Positions 1-9,240 are shown, numbered from the stretch's first letter. The stretch is DNA of 33,289 nucleotides from Frankiales bacterium (GCA_025465155.1 JAODNJ010000339.1:1-33289), one strand, 5' to 3'. A program made the numbers and translations. The notes: generated from the sequence alone by a model not told the origin.

Positions 1-1096
1 TTGGCACGGCTGGGTGTCCGTCGGGTTCAAGCTCACAGGCAAGCTCGACCGCCGGCACGTCTCCGCCAAGACACGCGCGCCCGTCGTCGAGAAGGTCCGC
101 GAGCTCGAGCGCAAGCGCGACTCCGGAACCATCACCGAGACGTCGACCCCCACCGTCGCCGACTGGCTCGAGCACTGGCTCGCGAACATCGCCCCACGTC
201 GAGTCCGGCAGCGAACGGTCGAGAGCTACGAGTCCAGCGTCCGCCGGCACCTGATCCCGGCCATCGGCCGGCACCGGCTCGACCGCCTGCGGCCCGAGCA
301 CCTCGACCAGCTCTACATGCAGTTGCTGGACGCCGGCTACTCCCCCGCCACCGTGCTGCGCGACCACCGGATCCTGTCCGCGCGCTCACCGTGGCGATGC
401 AGCGCGGCCACATCGCCCGCAACGTCGCCACGCTCGTCGACCCGCCCCAGCAGCAACAGAGCGACCTCGCCACGGCGTTGGACGTCGAGGAAGCCCGCGC
501 CGTCCTGGAAGCACGCGGAACGTCCGCAACTCCGCCCGCTGGACCGTCGCCCTCGCCCTGGGCCTGCGCCAGTCCGAGGCGCTCGCGCTGCAGTGGAAGG
601 ACATCGACCTGCTCGCCAACACGGTCACGGTGCGACGGAGCATCCACCGCGTCCGCGGCGGTGGCCTGATCTACGAGGAGCCCAAGACCCGTCGCAGTCA
701 GCGCACGCTCGCCCTCCCGATGCCCCTGGTCGCCGCGCTGCACCAGCACAAGGCAGCCCAGCTCGGCGAGCAGATGCTGGCCGGCTCCGAGTGGCAGAAC
801 GAGGACCTGGTCTTCGCGCAGGCGAACGGCCGGCCTATCGACAAGAAGACGGACTACGACGACTGGACGTGCCTCCTGAAGGCAGCTGGCGTCCGGCAAG
901 TCCGGCTGCACGACGGCCGGCACACCGCCGCCACCCTGCTGCTCAGCGAGAACGTGCACCCGCGGGTGGTCATGGAGCTGCTCGGCCACAGCCAGATGCG
1001 CACGACGATGGACATCTACAGCCATGTGATGCCGGCCCTCGCCCGGGAGGCGGCCGACCGGATGGGCGTCCTGCTGCTCCCAGGTAAGGGTCGGTT

Positions 1097-1122
1097 AACT
1101 GCAACCAGAACTGCAACCACGG
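1097..1122 (+). repeat. 26-bp direct repeat, copy 1 (putative integrase arm-type site)
   Basis: The segment starts AACTGCAACCA and ends GCAACCACGG, and contains a tandem near-repeat of CTGCAACCA. A second copy with 24 of 26 identical bases lies at 21436-21461 in the same orientation. It sits at the 3' end of the integrase frame, 46 bp before the tRNA-Ala fragment, where arm-binding sites of tRNA-targeting integrases often lie. The role as an arm site is inference. Confidence 0.6.
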
Positions 1123-1168
1123 GGTTGGTTGAAAGCGGGCAGGACGAAGAAAGCCCTGCTCAGATGGG

Positions 1169-1210
1169 TGGAGCTGAGGGGACTCGAACCCCTGACCCCC
1201 ACACTGCCAG
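1169..1210 (-). other. Attachment-site remnant: 3' half of tRNA-Ala(GGC)
   Basis: On the minus strand this reads as anticodon loop CTGGCAG (anticodon GGC), the 3' anticodon-stem strand TGTGG, a 5-nt variable loop, T-arm AGGGG-TTCGAGT-CCCCT, acceptor strand CAGCTCC and discriminator A. The T in the acceptor strand falls at position 70, matching the G3:U70 identity pair of tRNA-Ala. The 5' half is missing: sequence beyond 1210 does not resemble a D-arm or acceptor strand. A bare 3' half next to an integrase is the usual signature of an att site left by integration into a tRNA gene. It cannot encode a working tRNA. Confidence 0.85.
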
Positions 1211-1551
1211 GGCGGCTGGTAGGGGTTCACCCACGTGCGCGGTTGTGCATTTCCGCAGGTCCGAGCCAGGTCCGGCTAGCAGCGAACAACCTCGGACGCC
1301 CCTGAACACACTGGTTTGGCCACCATCGTGGCACCATCCTGAGGCTGCCTAACGATCCCGCCACATCATCCCGGCGAGGGCCGATCCACCTGCCGCAACT
1401 TATTCCATTTCGGCGGCCTCGGCGTGAGCTTGCCGTCGATCGGGAGTCGCATCAGTACCTGATACCGGATCCGAGCCGGGTGTCGACGGTGAGGCTCCCG
1501 GAGTGACCTTCAAGGACTAGGGCGCGGGCCGCGACGTTATCGAGCACCGGA

Positions 1552-2514
1552 TCAGGCGGAAGACACGACCGTTCGAAGGGGAATGGGGGTAGGCAATTTC
1601 AACTCACCCAGCGGGTGGAGGCAGGCGTGTGCACCACCGGCGGTGCCGGTCAGGGGAGGCTGATTCGCGAGGCAGTCCGGCATCATGTCCGGGCAGCGGG
1701 CTGCGAAGACGCAACCCGCCGCGGGGTCGACGGCGTTCCGGACAAGTTGCGGAGAGCGCTGGCTTCCCGGAATCGAGTCGACAAGTGCGCGGGTATAGGG
1801 GTGCCGAGGCTGTTTCAGGAGCATGTCGGTGCTGCCCCGTTCGACCACGCAGCCGCGGTACATGACCAGAGCCTCAGTGGTGAGGTATTCGATGACCGAC
1901 AGGTCGTGCGAGATCAGCACGAGAGCCAACCCGCGCGATTCACGGAGATCGAGCAGCAGGTTGAGCACCTGCGCTTGCACGGAGGCGTCCAAGGCCGACG
2001 TCGGCTCGTCCGCGACCAGGACGCCGGGGTTGCACGCCAAGGCGCGGGCGATTCCCACGCGTTGACACTGTCCGCCGCTGAGCTGCTTGGGACGGCGGGA
2101 GATCGTGTGACCGCTCAGCCCGACTTCCTGCAGAAGCTCGACGGCCCGATGTGAGGCAGCTGACCTGGACAGTCCGTCCCAGGTTCGGCACACCTCCGCC
2201 ACCGTCTCGTGCGCCGTGAGCATCGGATTCAGGGAAGCATAGGGATCTTGGAAGATCATCTGGACGCTGCGGCGAACCGGATTACCACGACGCACGGCCG
2301 ACCATGGGCGCCCTCCCACACGGATCTCTCCCGACGTGAGGGGTACCGCGCCAACGAGCGCCCGCCCGAGAGTGGTCTTGCCACTTCCGCTCTCTCCGAC
2401 GATTCCGATCGCCGCCCCGGCGAAGACGTCCAGGTCTGCGCCTCGAAGCGCCGGCTCCGGCGAGCCCGAGTAGCTCACTGAGGCGCCTCGAGCGCTCAAC
2501 AGAGGTTCAGTCAT
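1552..2514 (-). CDS. Peptide-type ABC importer ATPase, second subunit (DppF/OppF-like)
   Basis: This is one of the two cytoplasmic nucleotide-binding subunits of a Dpp/Opp-type importer (320 aa, normal length). Visible motifs are Walker A GESGSGKTT (about residues 40-48), Q-loop FQDPYASLNP, ABC signature LSGGQCQR, Walker B VLVADEPTSALD and H-loop LISHD. The C-terminal oligopeptide-ATPase extension has Cys-containing motifs (GCVFAARCP) typical of the family. It is the last gene of the importer operon: its ATG overlaps the 3' end of the preceding ATPase gene by 8 nt, indicating translational coupling. About 200 bp without a recognisable gene separate it from the integrase remnant. Family assignment is secure; the substrate could be a peptide or another medium-sized, often nitrogenous, solute. 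Confidence 0.95.
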   Translation of the reverse strand: MTEPLLSARGASVSYSGSPEPALRGADLDVFAGAAIGIVGESGSGKTTLGRALVGAVPLTSGEIRVGGRPWSAVRRGNPVRRSVQMIFQDPYASLNPMLTAHETVAEVCRTWDGLSRSAASHRAVELLQEVGLSGHTISRRPKQLSGGQCQRVGIARALACNPGVLVADEPTSALDASVQAQVLNLLLDLRESRGLALVLISHDLSVIEYLTTEALVMYRGCVVERGSTDMLLKQPRHPYTRALVDSIPGSQRSPQLVRNAVDPAAGCVFAARCPDMMPDCLANQPPLTGTAGGAHACLHPLGELKLPTPIPLRTVVSSA

Positions 2515-3508
2515 GAACGAGTTCCTCCTGGCGAAGACAGGCCGCCGGATGGCCGTCCGGAATCGCGGTCAGTTGAGGGACGTGCTCATGGCACCGGTCC
2601 TGAACGAAGGGACAGCGGGGCGCGTAGCGGCACCCGTCCGCCCACTCCCCCGGGCCGGGCGGTTGGCCGGGAATGGTGGTCAGCCGCGCCCCCCCGGCAC
2701 GGGCCGACGGGCGGGCGTCCAGCAGCGCTCGCGTGTAGGGGTGCTGGGGTCGAGACAGCACGTCGTTCGTCGCACCGGTCTCGATAGTGCTTCCCGCATA
2801 CATGATCGCGATGTCGTCGGTGACCGTTTCGACGACGCCCAGGTCGTGCGTGACGATGATCATGCTCATGTGGGTGGCCTGACGCAGCGACGACAGCAGC
2901 TCCAGGATCGCCCGTTGAACTGTGACATCCAGCGCCGTTGTCGGCTCGTCGGCCAGCAGCAGCTTCGGTCGACCGACGATCGCCAGCGCGATCATGGCGC
3001 GCTGCCGCATTCCGCCCGACAACTGGTGCGGATAGCGAGTGAGCGTCTGCTGCGGATTGGGCATCTCGACCATGTCGAGCAGCTCCACGGCCCGGGTGCG
3101 CACCTCCGACTCCGGGTCTAGCAACCGGATCGTCTCCGCGAGCTGGCGCCCGACCGTCATCACCGGGTCGAGACCGGTCAGCGAGCTCTGTGGCACGAAG
3201 GCGATCTCCCGGCCGCGCAACCGATTCCAGTCTCGCTGCCGAAACGAAACCAGATCACGGCCGTCGAAGGTGATCGAACCGCGCATCACCTCGGCGCCGA
3301 TCCGCGGCAACAGACCGATCAAGGCTCGGCAGGTCAAGGTCTTCCCGGATCCGGTCTCACCGACCAGACCCAGACACCGGCCGGCACCGACCGAGAGATC
3401 AACCCCGGACAGGACGTCGTGATGGCCGATTCGTACCGACAGGTCACGGACCTCGAGCAGCGCCGAACTACGAGCACGGCGGAGGTCGGCGAGGAGTGGG
3501 GCGGTCAT
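2507..3508 (-). CDS. Peptide-type ABC importer ATPase, first subunit (DppD/OppD-like)
   Basis: This 333-aa ATPase is the partner of the downstream DppF-like subunit. It carries Walker A GETGSGKT, a Q-loop in [12 protein letters not shown], signature LSGGMRQR, Walker [13 protein letters not shown], the H-loop in VTHDLG, and the C-terminal OppD/F region with Cys residues ([10 protein letters not shown]). The start is the ATG at 3508 (MTAPLLADL), because it overlaps the TGA of the upstream permease by 4 nt (ATGA), the same coupling seen one gene earlier. The same reading frame stays open further upstream to 4303, but that part only overlaps the permease gene and is out-of-frame noise. Confidence 0.95.
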   Translation of the reverse strand: MTAPLLADLRRARSSALLEVRDLSVRIGHHDVLSGVDLSVGAGRCLGLVGETGSGKTLTCRALIGLLPRIGAEVMRGSITFDGRDLVSFRQRDWNRLRGREIAFVPQSSLTGLDPVMTVGRQLAETIRLLDPESEVRTRAVELLDMVEMPNPQQTLTRYPHQLSGGMRQRAMIALAIVGRPKLLLADEPTTALDVTVQRAILELLSSLRQATHMSMIIVTHDLGVVETVTDDIAIMYAGSTIETGATNDVLSRPQHPYTRALLDARPSARAGGARLTTIPGQPPGPGEWADGCRYAPRCPFVQDRCHEHVPQLTAIPDGHPAACLRQEELVHD

Positions 3509-4404
3509 CGCAGCGCCCCTCCGATCTTTGCGAGCACGGCGTCGGCAAGCAGGCTGAGCGCGATCGCCGTCGCGGCCAAGACAGCTCCCGGCAGGAGGGT
3601 GATCCACCAGGCTGTCTGCAGCACCGTGGCGCCGCCGTACATGATCACGCCCCATTCGGGGGCCGGCGGCTGAATGCCCGCCCCGAGGAACGGCAGTGAC
3701 GCCGTGGTCACGACGGCGAGAATCGCGTCGGTAACCATGTAGGCGCCGACGGCGGAGACCACATTGGGCAGCAGATGCCGGACGACGATCCGCGACGAGG
3801 AAAACCCAAGAACCCGGGCTGCGGTGACGAAGTCCCGCTGTCGCAGACTCAGGGTCTGACCGCGGGCGAGCCGCGCGTAGACGGCCCAGTCGGTCACGAT
3901 GATGGCCGCCAGCAGGGAGATGAGTCCCGGCGGCAACGACCACACCGTGGCCTCGGTGCCGACGAGCAGCACGATCGCGAGAACCAGCACCATGAACGGG
4001 AACGCGATGATCGCATCGGCGGTGCGCATCACGACCGCATCCACCCAGCGCCCGCTCGAGGCGGCGACCACACCTAGAAGTGATCCGATCGCCGCCGAGA
4101 CCAACACTGCAATGGCGATGACCGCGAGGTCCACCCGCCCGCCGGCAAACGTGCGCACGAACACATCCCGGCCCACGGTGTCGGTGCCGAAGGGGTGGGC
4201 CAGCGAAGGCCCCTGCAAGGCCGGAGCGACGATGGCCTCCGCGGAGTAGTGCCAGAAGATCGGCACGAAAATGCACGCCAGGGCGATTAGAGCGAGAAGG
4301 CAACCGCCCACAGTCGCAGCCAGGCCGGGACGCTTCGCAGCAACTCGGCCGGTCGGGATACGCAGCCGCCGGAACTCCGGGCTGGCCCCGGCTACGGCCG
4401 TCAT
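3505..4404 (-). CDS. Peptide-type ABC importer permease (DppC/OppC-like)
   Basis: Inner-membrane permease of 299 aa. It has the DppC N-terminal layout: a cytoplasmic tail, a first transmembrane segment (about residues 25-50), then the periplasm-side PFGTDTVGRDVF motif characteristic of DppC. The BPD_transp_1 core follows with about five more hydrophobic helices. The EAA loop that contacts the ATPases is visible as RDFVTAARVLGFSSSRIVVRH. The start at 4404 (MTAVAGASPE) was chosen because its ATG overlaps the upstream permease stop by 4 nt. The same frame remains open to 4842 without similarity to anything. Confidence 0.93.
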   Translation of the reverse strand: MTAVAGASPEFRRLRIPTGRVAAKRPGLAATVGGCLLALIALACIFVPIFWHYSAEAIVAPALQGPSLAHPFGTDTVGRDVFVRTFAGGRVDLAVIAIAVLVSAAIGSLLGVVAASSGRWVDAVVMRTADAIIAFPFMVLVLAIVLLVGTEATVWSLPPGLISLLAAIIVTDWAVYARLARGQTLSLRQRDFVTAARVLGFSSSRIVVRHLLPNVVSAVGAYMVTDAILAVVTTASLPFLGAGIQPPAPEWGVIMYGGATVLQTAWWITLLPGAVLAATAIALSLLADAVLAKIGGALR

Positions 4405-5402
4405 GACTGCACCCGGGTGCGCGGGTCGGCGAGCTGATAGGCGACGTCCGACAGCGAGTTGACCAGGATGACCAGGACGGCGGTGACGAGCGCCGCGCCC
4501 TGCACCACCGGGTAGTCCCGAGCGGACACCGCGGACACGAGCGCCGATCCGATGCCGGGCAGGTTGAAGACGGCCTCGATGATGACCGCTCCTCCGATCA
4601 GGGCGCCCATGTTGTAGCCGAGCAGGCTGATGACCGGGAGCAGGCTGTTGGGGATCACGTGCCTGAACACCAGGGTTCGCGTTGGCAACCCGCGGGAGAT
4701 GGCCGCCTCGACGAAGTCCTGACCGAGCGTCTCTTGCACGCTCTGCCGTGCCGCTCGCGCGATGACCGGTGCCAGATACGCCGACAGTGCGATGCTGGGC
4801 AGCCAGAGATATCGCACGTCGTCCAGGGCCCCGGTCCCCCATCCGCCCGCGGGGGCGGCGCCCGTTTGGAGCGCGAACAGGAGTAGCAGGAAACCGATCA
4901 GAAACGGCGGCGTGGCGAGCAGCACCATCATGATCGCCCGCAGCCCCGAGTCCACGACTCCGCTTCGACTGACCCCGCTGGTCACGCCCATCGCCAGACC
5001 GGCCGCGACCGAGATAACGGCCGTGCAGCCGATCACCGCCAGGGTCACCCGCAACGCCGGGAAGACCACCGAGGTGACCGGAAGGCTGCCGGCGACCAGC
5101 GACGAGCCGAGGTCGCCGGTGAGGGCGTGCTGAAGGAACGTCCAGAACTGCGTGAGAATCGACCCATTCAGGTGCAGTTGCTTGTGCAGTTCGGCGATCG
5201 CCTCGGGGGTCGCGCGCTGGCCGAGGATGCTGCGGGCTGGGTCACCCGGAACGAGGTGGACGAGCAGGAAGGTGATGACGACGACGGCGAACGTCACCAC
5301 CACCATCTGACCCAGCCGGACCCCGACCTGTGCGATCACCCCTCGGCGACGACGACGCGGACGTTGCGTGACTGGCGGCGCCGGCGCGGCCTGGACCGCC
5401 AT
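4401..5402 (-). CDS. Peptide-type ABC importer permease (DppB/OppB-like)
   Basis: Inner-membrane permease of 333 aa with the DppB hallmark after the first transmembrane helix (FLLVHLVPGDPA), a large external loop and the BPD_transp_1 core with EAA loop QDFVEAAISRGLPTRTLVFRH. The start is the ATG at 5402 (MAVQAAPAPP), because a strong ribosome binding site, AAGGAGGTG, lies a few bases upstream. The frame extends to 5510 but that part lies in the gap and the end of the binding-protein gene. An Arg-rich stretch (RPRRRRR) precedes the first membrane helix, consistent with a cytoplasmic N terminus. The gap to the binding-protein gene is 56 nt. Confidence 0.94.
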   Translation of the reverse strand: MAVQAAPAPPVTQRPRRRRRGVIAQVGVRLGQMVVVTFAVVVITFLLVHLVPGDPARSILGQRATPEAIAELHKQLHLNGSILTQFWTFLQHALTGDLGSSLVAGSLPVTSVVFPALRVTLAVIGCTAVISVAAGLAMGVTSGVSRSGVVDSGLRAIMMVLLATPPFLIGFLLLLFALQTGAAPAGGWGTGALDDVRYLWLPSIALSAYLAPVIARAARQSVQETLGQDFVEAAISRGLPTRTLVFRHVIPNSLLPVISLLGYNMGALIGGAVIIEAVFNLPGIGSALVSAVSARDYPVVQGAALVTAVLVILVNSLSDVAYQLADPRTRVQS

Positions 5403-5458
5403 CCTCACACCTCCTTCCATAACGGACCCCGCACTGTTTCCCGCGCTCACGCCGGGCC

Positions 5459-7099
5459 TCAGGGAGCCGTGGCGACGTGCAGGTAGCTCGACGGCTCGAA
5501 GGTGACCCACTTGGTCAGGCTGCTCTTCTCACCGTTCACGAACGCGTACTCCAGCAGCGGGGCGAACGGCAGATCCTTGCCGTACAGCTCGTTGATCTTC
5601 CGCATCGCGGCGGATCGGGCCGCACCCCCTTGGGCATAGACGGTGTGGATGAGTGCATCCATCTGCTTCGAGCTGTATCCGGAGTACAGCGCGTTGATCC
5701 CGCCGTCGGACTGCAGTCCGTAGGTCAGCATGATGTCCGGCCTGTTGGCGTAGTCGTACAGAGCGCCGATCTCCATCTGGTACTTGCCGCTGGCTTCGTT
5801 GGCCCCGGCAATGGAGGGCTCGGTCAGCTGCAGCGACACGTGGATGCCGATGGCCGACAGCTGCTGCGCCACGATGGAGGCCATGTCGCTCGACTGGCCG
5901 GTGCGCACCATCAGCGACAGGTTGCAGCCGTGCGCGCACGGGGTGCCCTGCAGAAGCTCCCGCGCCTTCGCCGTGTCGACGGCGGTGGGCAGGACGTTCT
6001 CATGATCGGAGAATTGAGAGCCCTCGAAGCCGTACAGCGCGGGGGCCTTGCCCGCCCAGACCGTCTGGCTCAGCTGCTTGCGGTCGATCGCCAGCGAGAT
6101 CGCCTGCCGGACGTTGACGTCCGACAGCGGCGAGCCACGGTCGTTCATGTAGAGGTAGTAGCCGCCGTAGCCGGGGGTGACGACCCCGGTGACGTTCCCG
6201 GTCAGCTGGTTGAGCGTGTTCTCAGGCAGCGTCAGCGCCATGTCGATGGCGCCGCTCTTGAGCTGCACGATGCGGGTGTTGACGTCGTTGATGTACCGGA
6301 AGTCCAGCTCTTTGACCGCCGGCTTCGGCCCGTAGTAGTGCGGATTGACCGTGAGGACGGTCGCCGCGTCCGAGACCGAGAACGACTGGATCTGGTAAGG
6401 CCCCGCGGAGACCGGCTTCAGGTAGAAGTTCTTGGCATCCGCCACGCCGGCGGCCGGCGACACGGTCCCGATTTCGCCGTCCGCGAGGAGCGAGAGCAGC
6501 GAAGGCTGCGGATGCGCCAGTTTCATCACCACGGTCGTGTCGTTCGGGGCGGTGATGCTCTTCCAGTTCGAGACCACTCCGGCGTTGGCGTTGGCCTTGT
6601 CGTTCACTTCGCGCTCGTAGGTCGCGGCCACGTCCGAGGCATGCAGACTGCTTCCGTCGGAGAAGGTCAACCCCGGGCGGAGGGTGAACGTGTACGTCAG
6701 CCCGTCGGCCGAGGTGCTCCACTTGCTCGCCAACCCCGGCTCCACCTTCGAGGCATCCGCGTTGAACTGGGTCAGCGTTCCGCCCACCAGGTTCAGAATC
6801 TGAAGTGGGGATTCGAGCACGGCTTGGTCTGGGTCGAGGTTGTGGAAGACCTCGCTCATGCCGATGACGAATCGAGCGGGCGGCGTCGAGCTCTGGCCTA
6901 CCGACTGGCCGCCGTTGGACGCGCCCCCACAGGCCGTAACCAATGCGATCGACGCCGTGGCCACCGCCGCGAGCACGAGGCGGCCGCGACTGCGGCCCGT
7001 CCTGGGAACGTCGATCGCGGACGGGGAGGACGACGTGCCGACCAGCGACATCGAACGCTTCGACGTGCCTGGACGGTTCGAGCGGGCGGTATCCGGCAT
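5459..7099 (-). CDS. Peptide-type ABC importer substrate-binding lipoprotein (SBP_bac_5, DppA-like)
   Basis: Extracytoplasmic solute-binding protein of family 5 (about 546 aa). It has a basic N region, a hydrophobic segment (LVLAAVATASIALVTA) and a lipobox VTAC with acylated Cys at about residue 57. The mature protein follows, with family-typical blocks LDPDQAVLESPLQILNLVGG, FTLRPGLTFSDGS, VRQAISLAIDRKQL and a TPCA...ARELLQ region. Substrate capture outside the membrane and delivery to the two permeases is the known family role. The start at 7099 is preferred: the alternative GTG at 7171 lies inside the operator and downstream of the -10 box by only about 10 nt from the other side, so it is unlikely to be a translated start. 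It is the first gene of the importer operon and is driven by the promoter at 7155-7200. Confidence 0.93.
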   Translation of the reverse strand: MPDTARSNRPGTSKRSMSLVGTSSSPSAIDVPRTGRSRGRLVLAAVATASIALVTACGGASNGGQSVGQSSTPPARFVIGMSEVFHNLDPDQAVLESPLQILNLVGGTLTQFNADASKVEPGLASKWSTSADGLTYTFTLRPGLTFSDGSSLHASDVAATYEREVNDKANANAGVVSNWKSITAPNDTTVVMKLAHPQPSLLSLLADGEIGTVSPAAGVADAKNFYLKPVSAGPYQIQSFSVSDAATVLTVNPHYYGPKPAVKELDFRYINDVNTRIVQLKSGAIDMALTLPENTLNQLTGNVTGVVTPGYGGYYLYMNDRGSPLSDVNVRQAISLAIDRKQLSQTVWAGKAPALYGFEGSQFSDHENVLPTAVDTAKARELLQGTPCAHGCNLSLMVRTGQSSDMASIVAQQLSAIGIHVSLQLTEPSIAGANEASGKYQMEIGALYDYANRPDIMLTYGLQSDGGINALYSGYSSKQMDALIHTVYAQGGAARSAAMRKINELYGKDLPFAPLLEYAFVNGEKSSLTKWVTFEPSSYLHVATAP

Positions 7100-7154
7100 C
7101 CCAAGGACCCTTCCATCGCGCGGCCGACCCGGAGCCAACCGCCGTTGGGGACGG

Positions 7155-7200
7155 ATGCTAGGCAGCTTCACTATTCTGTGTCAATGTTCACATAGCGAAG
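7155..7200 (-). promoter_or_regulatory. Importer operon promoter with operator site A
   Basis: On the minus strand: operator arm CTTCGCTAT (7192-7200), a 17-nt spacer holding -35 box TTGACA (7179-7184), second arm ATAGTGAAG (7166-7174), then -10 box TAGCAT (7155-7160), 18 nt after the -35. The arms form an inverted repeat with 8 of 9 bases matched. The same architecture recurs at 15636-15681 and 15720-15767. A protein on these arms would cover the -35 element, so repression is likely (inference). Confidence 0.8.
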
Positions 7201-7370
7201 TGAACTCTCGTCAGGATCCACGGGCGGGCGTCGCCGAGCGGTCGTTCTCGCCGGCCGTCAGCCCGGCTCAGGGCAGCGAGCGCGAGCAGTAGCGCCGGTA
7301 GCCTCCCCGGACGGGAGCACCCGCCGGGGACGGCGCGAAGAAGTCATCCACGACACCGCGGAGGCAAGCG

Positions 7371-8177
7371 TTGAACAAGAGTGTCGTCGTCACCGGCGCC
7401 GGGCAGGGCATCGGGCGGGCGATCCTGCAGGGCCTGGTCGAGGCCGGCTGGTATGCCGTGGCCATCGAACGCGACGAGCGCCTGGCGCGAACGCTGGCCG
7501 AGACACTCCCCCGCGAGGACGGCACGGTGCTGCCCGGTGACGTCACCGAGTCCGCCGTGCTCGAGACGGCGGCGGAACTCGCCGTGGCGGGGGCGCCCCT
7601 GGGCGGTTGGGTGAACAACGCCGGCATCGTGCGGCCGGCCAGCCTGCACCGCGCGACACACGCCGACTTCGCCGTGACCATGAGTCTGAACTTGGAAGCC
7701 ACCTTCTGGGGCTGCGCGGTCGCGCTCCGCACCTTCCTCGATCAGAGATCCGGCGGGGCGATCGTCAACGTGTCCTCCATCCACGGCCGGAGCAGCTTTC
7801 CCGAACACGCCGCGTACGAGATGTCGAAGGGCGGCGTCGACGCGCTCACTCGCAACATCGCCGTCGAGTACGGGCCGGTCGGCATTCGCGCGAATGCCGT
7901 TGCTCCCGGCGCCGTCCGGACCCCCGCTCTCGAGCGCGCTCTCACAGGCGCCGAGGACCCAGCCGACGCGGAGCGCGAACTGAGTGATGGACCACCGCTC
8001 CGGCGTATCGGCGACCCCGCTGAGATCGCAGCCGTCGTCCGGTTCCTCCTTTCCGGGGAGGCTTCCTACCTGACCGGCCAGTCCATCGCGGTCGACGGCG
8101 GGTGGACGGCGTCCTGCGCGCCGTCACCGACCGATCCCGAACTGACGCGCCTGTACGGCAGTGGTGACGCCCCGTGA
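7371..8177 (+). CDS. Short-chain dehydrogenase/reductase (classical SDR)
   Basis: NAD(P)-dependent oxidoreductase of 268 aa, normal for classical SDRs. The Rossmann motif TGAGQGIG is at residues 8-15, NNAG at 82-85, active-site Ser in NVSS (about 135-136), and catalytic Tyr149 and Lys153 in YEMSK. The C-terminal GQSIAVDGGW block is typical. The start is TTG at 7371, with ribosome binding site GGAGG at 7360-7364. The gene diverges from the importer operon and converges with the IclR gene. It probably oxidises or reduces an alcohol/ketone intermediate of the pathway; the substrate is not predictable. The 170 bp upstream show no second copy of the operator. Confidence 0.93.
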   Translation: MNKSVVVTGAGQGIGRAILQGLVEAGWYAVAIERDERLARTLAETLPREDGTVLPGDVTESAVLETAAELAVAGAPLGGWVNNAGIVRPASLHRATHADFAVTMSLNLEATFWGCAVALRTFLDQRSGGAIVNVSSIHGRSSFPEHAAYEMSKGGVDALTRNIAVEYGPVGIRANAVAPGAVRTPALERALTGAEDPADAERELSDGPPLRRIGDPAEIAAVVRFLLSGEASYLTGQSIAVDGGWTASCAPSPTDPELTRLYGSGDAP

Positions 8178-8255
8178 CGGTCCAGGGCGGCGAGACCCCC
8201 CGGTGGGCTTCTGCCCCCATCGCCCTCCCCGCGCAGGGCGGCGAGAGGCAAGCCG

Positions 8256-9062
8256 TCAGCCGACGCGTTTCTCGTCGGCGGCCAACGCCCCCCGCTCCCC
8301 CGACAGCACCGACGTCACCTCGGAGGCCGCAGCCATCACCGTGTCGCGGTACAGGTCGAAATGCGCTTCGAACCGCGGCTTGGCGCTGGCGACAGTGATG
8401 GCCCCGAGCACTCGCCCGGTCGCATTGAAGTAGGGGGCAGCAACGCAACACACCCCGAGTGCGAATTCTTCGAGGTCGGTCGCGTAGTGAGCGATGCGCA
8501 CATCGCCCAAGGCGGCCTCCAGCGCGGCGCGTTCTGTGATGGTGTGCGTCGTGATGGGGTCAAGAACGGAGCGATCCAACCATGCGTTCCGCGATTCCGG
8601 CGGCAGAAAAGCCAACACCGCCTTGCCCGAAGCCCGAGAATGCGGCGTTCCACTCAGCCCCACGGTCAGTCCGGTGACACGAAGGGTGTACGTGCCGTCG
8701 ACGACATGCCTGATGATCATGTCGTTCCCGTCCCACTCGCTGGCGAAGGCCGTTTCGCCAACCTCCCGGGCAATGCGCTGAAGAATGAGTTCGAGTTCCT
8801 CGTCAAAGTTGCGAATGCCGGTGAAGGCCGCGCTGAGGCGTACGACGCCGGAATCCAAGCGGAGCTTTCGGGCGTTGTCCCGCCGAAGATATCCGCGCCC
8901 TTCCAGGGTCTTTACCAGGTGATGACAGGTTGATATGTTCAGGCCCAGGCGGTCGGCGGCCTCCGCGACTGACAGTGTGCCGGAGCTCATGGCGACCAGC
9001 TCCAGCAACGCAAAGGCCCGATCGACTGTTTGAAGCGTGGAACGCGGCTTTTCGCTGTCCAT
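8256..9062 (-). CDS. IclR-family transcriptional regulator
   Basis: Regulator of 268 aa. The N-terminal winged helix-turn-helix (about residues 10-65) contains the IclR-type block TLSVAEAADRLGLNISTCHHLVKTL and RGYLRRD. The C-terminal effector-binding domain (about 80-260) includes TLRVTGLTVGLSGTPHSRASGKAVLAFLP and GVCCVAAPYFNATGRVLGAITVASA. The start at 9062 (MDSEKPRSTL) is chosen for its GAGAGG ribosome binding site; the frame is open to 9137. IclR proteins bind small catabolic effectors and usually control nearby operons. It is the only regulator within the transport/catabolic genes apart from the Lrp protein paired with alanine dehydrogenase, so it is the best candidate to bind operators A, B and C. 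Confidence 0.93.
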   Translation of the reverse strand: MDSEKPRSTLQTVDRAFALLELVAMSSGTLSVAEAADRLGLNISTCHHLVKTLEGRGYLRRDNARKLRLDSGVVRLSAAFTGIRNFDEELELILQRIAREVGETAFASEWDGNDMIIRHVVDGTYTLRVTGLTVGLSGTPHSRASGKAVLAFLPPESRNAWLDRSVLDPITTHTITERAALEAALGDVRIAHYATDLEEFALGVCCVAAPYFNATGRVLGAITVASAKPRFEAHFDLYRDTVMAAASEVTSVLSGERGALAADEKRVG

Positions 9063-9240
9063 CGAACTGCCTCTCGGAGGGGGCCCCGCACCCAACTTGC
9101 CCATGGCGATCGCCCGTGCGACCGCGAGGACACGCACGTGCCCTTGAGCTCATTATGACATACGCGCAAGCAGCTAGGAGTGCACAATTGTCTGCTCGTG
9201 CCGGCCAGCGAGCGGCCCGCCACCAGCGGGTCTCGCGCCG

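Larger units (their letters stand above)
2..1352 (+). pseudogene. Tyrosine recombinase (phage/ICE-type integrase), 5'-truncated by window edge and double-frameshifted
   Basis: Conceptual site-specific integrase read across three frames. Frame 2 (from position 2, upstream part outside the window) gives the N-terminal arm-binding and SAM-like core-binding domains. Frame 1 takes over near 380 (RALTVAMQRGHIARN) and frame 3 from about 520 (ARWTVALALGLRQSEAL) to the stop at 1350-1352. Both breaks are consistent with loss of one base. The catalytic set is intact across the frames: Arg in GLRQSE, Lys in EEPKTRR, His/Arg in LHDGRH, His in LGHSQ and Tyr in MDIYSHV. The last ~60 codons run through the tRNA fragment (GAEGTRTPDP), a read-through tail and not a real domain. 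The gene points at the adjacent attachment site, as integrases of integrative elements usually do. A sequencing error is the alternative to true inactivation. Confidence 0.88.

Noticed and set aside
132-1025. Long minus-strand frame opposite the integrase
   Set aside because: Arg/Ala/Gly-rich shadow of a high-GC coding region with no family motif; the plus strand has the recombinase catalytic residues.
970-1230. Minus-strand frame ending in GQGFESPQLHPSEQGFL
   Set aside because: This is translation of the tRNA T-arm and acceptor region plus the integrase antisense strand, a well-known artefact and not a gene.
7100-7171. GTG start extending the binding lipoprotein by 24 residues
   Set aside because: The GTG lies within operator site A and upstream of the -10 box, so it would precede the transcript start; the added residues do not improve the signal peptide.
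8183-8246. 13-nt direct repeat CAGGGCGGCGAGA (8183-8195 and 8234-8246) between the SDR and IclR genes
   Set aside because: Only two short GC-rich copies, no symmetry, no link to a promoter; likely chance or a small duplication in the terminator region.
9146-9180. Possible fourth operator between the IclR and SMP-30 genes (CATTATG near 9151)
   Set aside because: Only one half-site is recognisable; the second arm at the 17-nt spacing does not match and no TTGACA lies in between.
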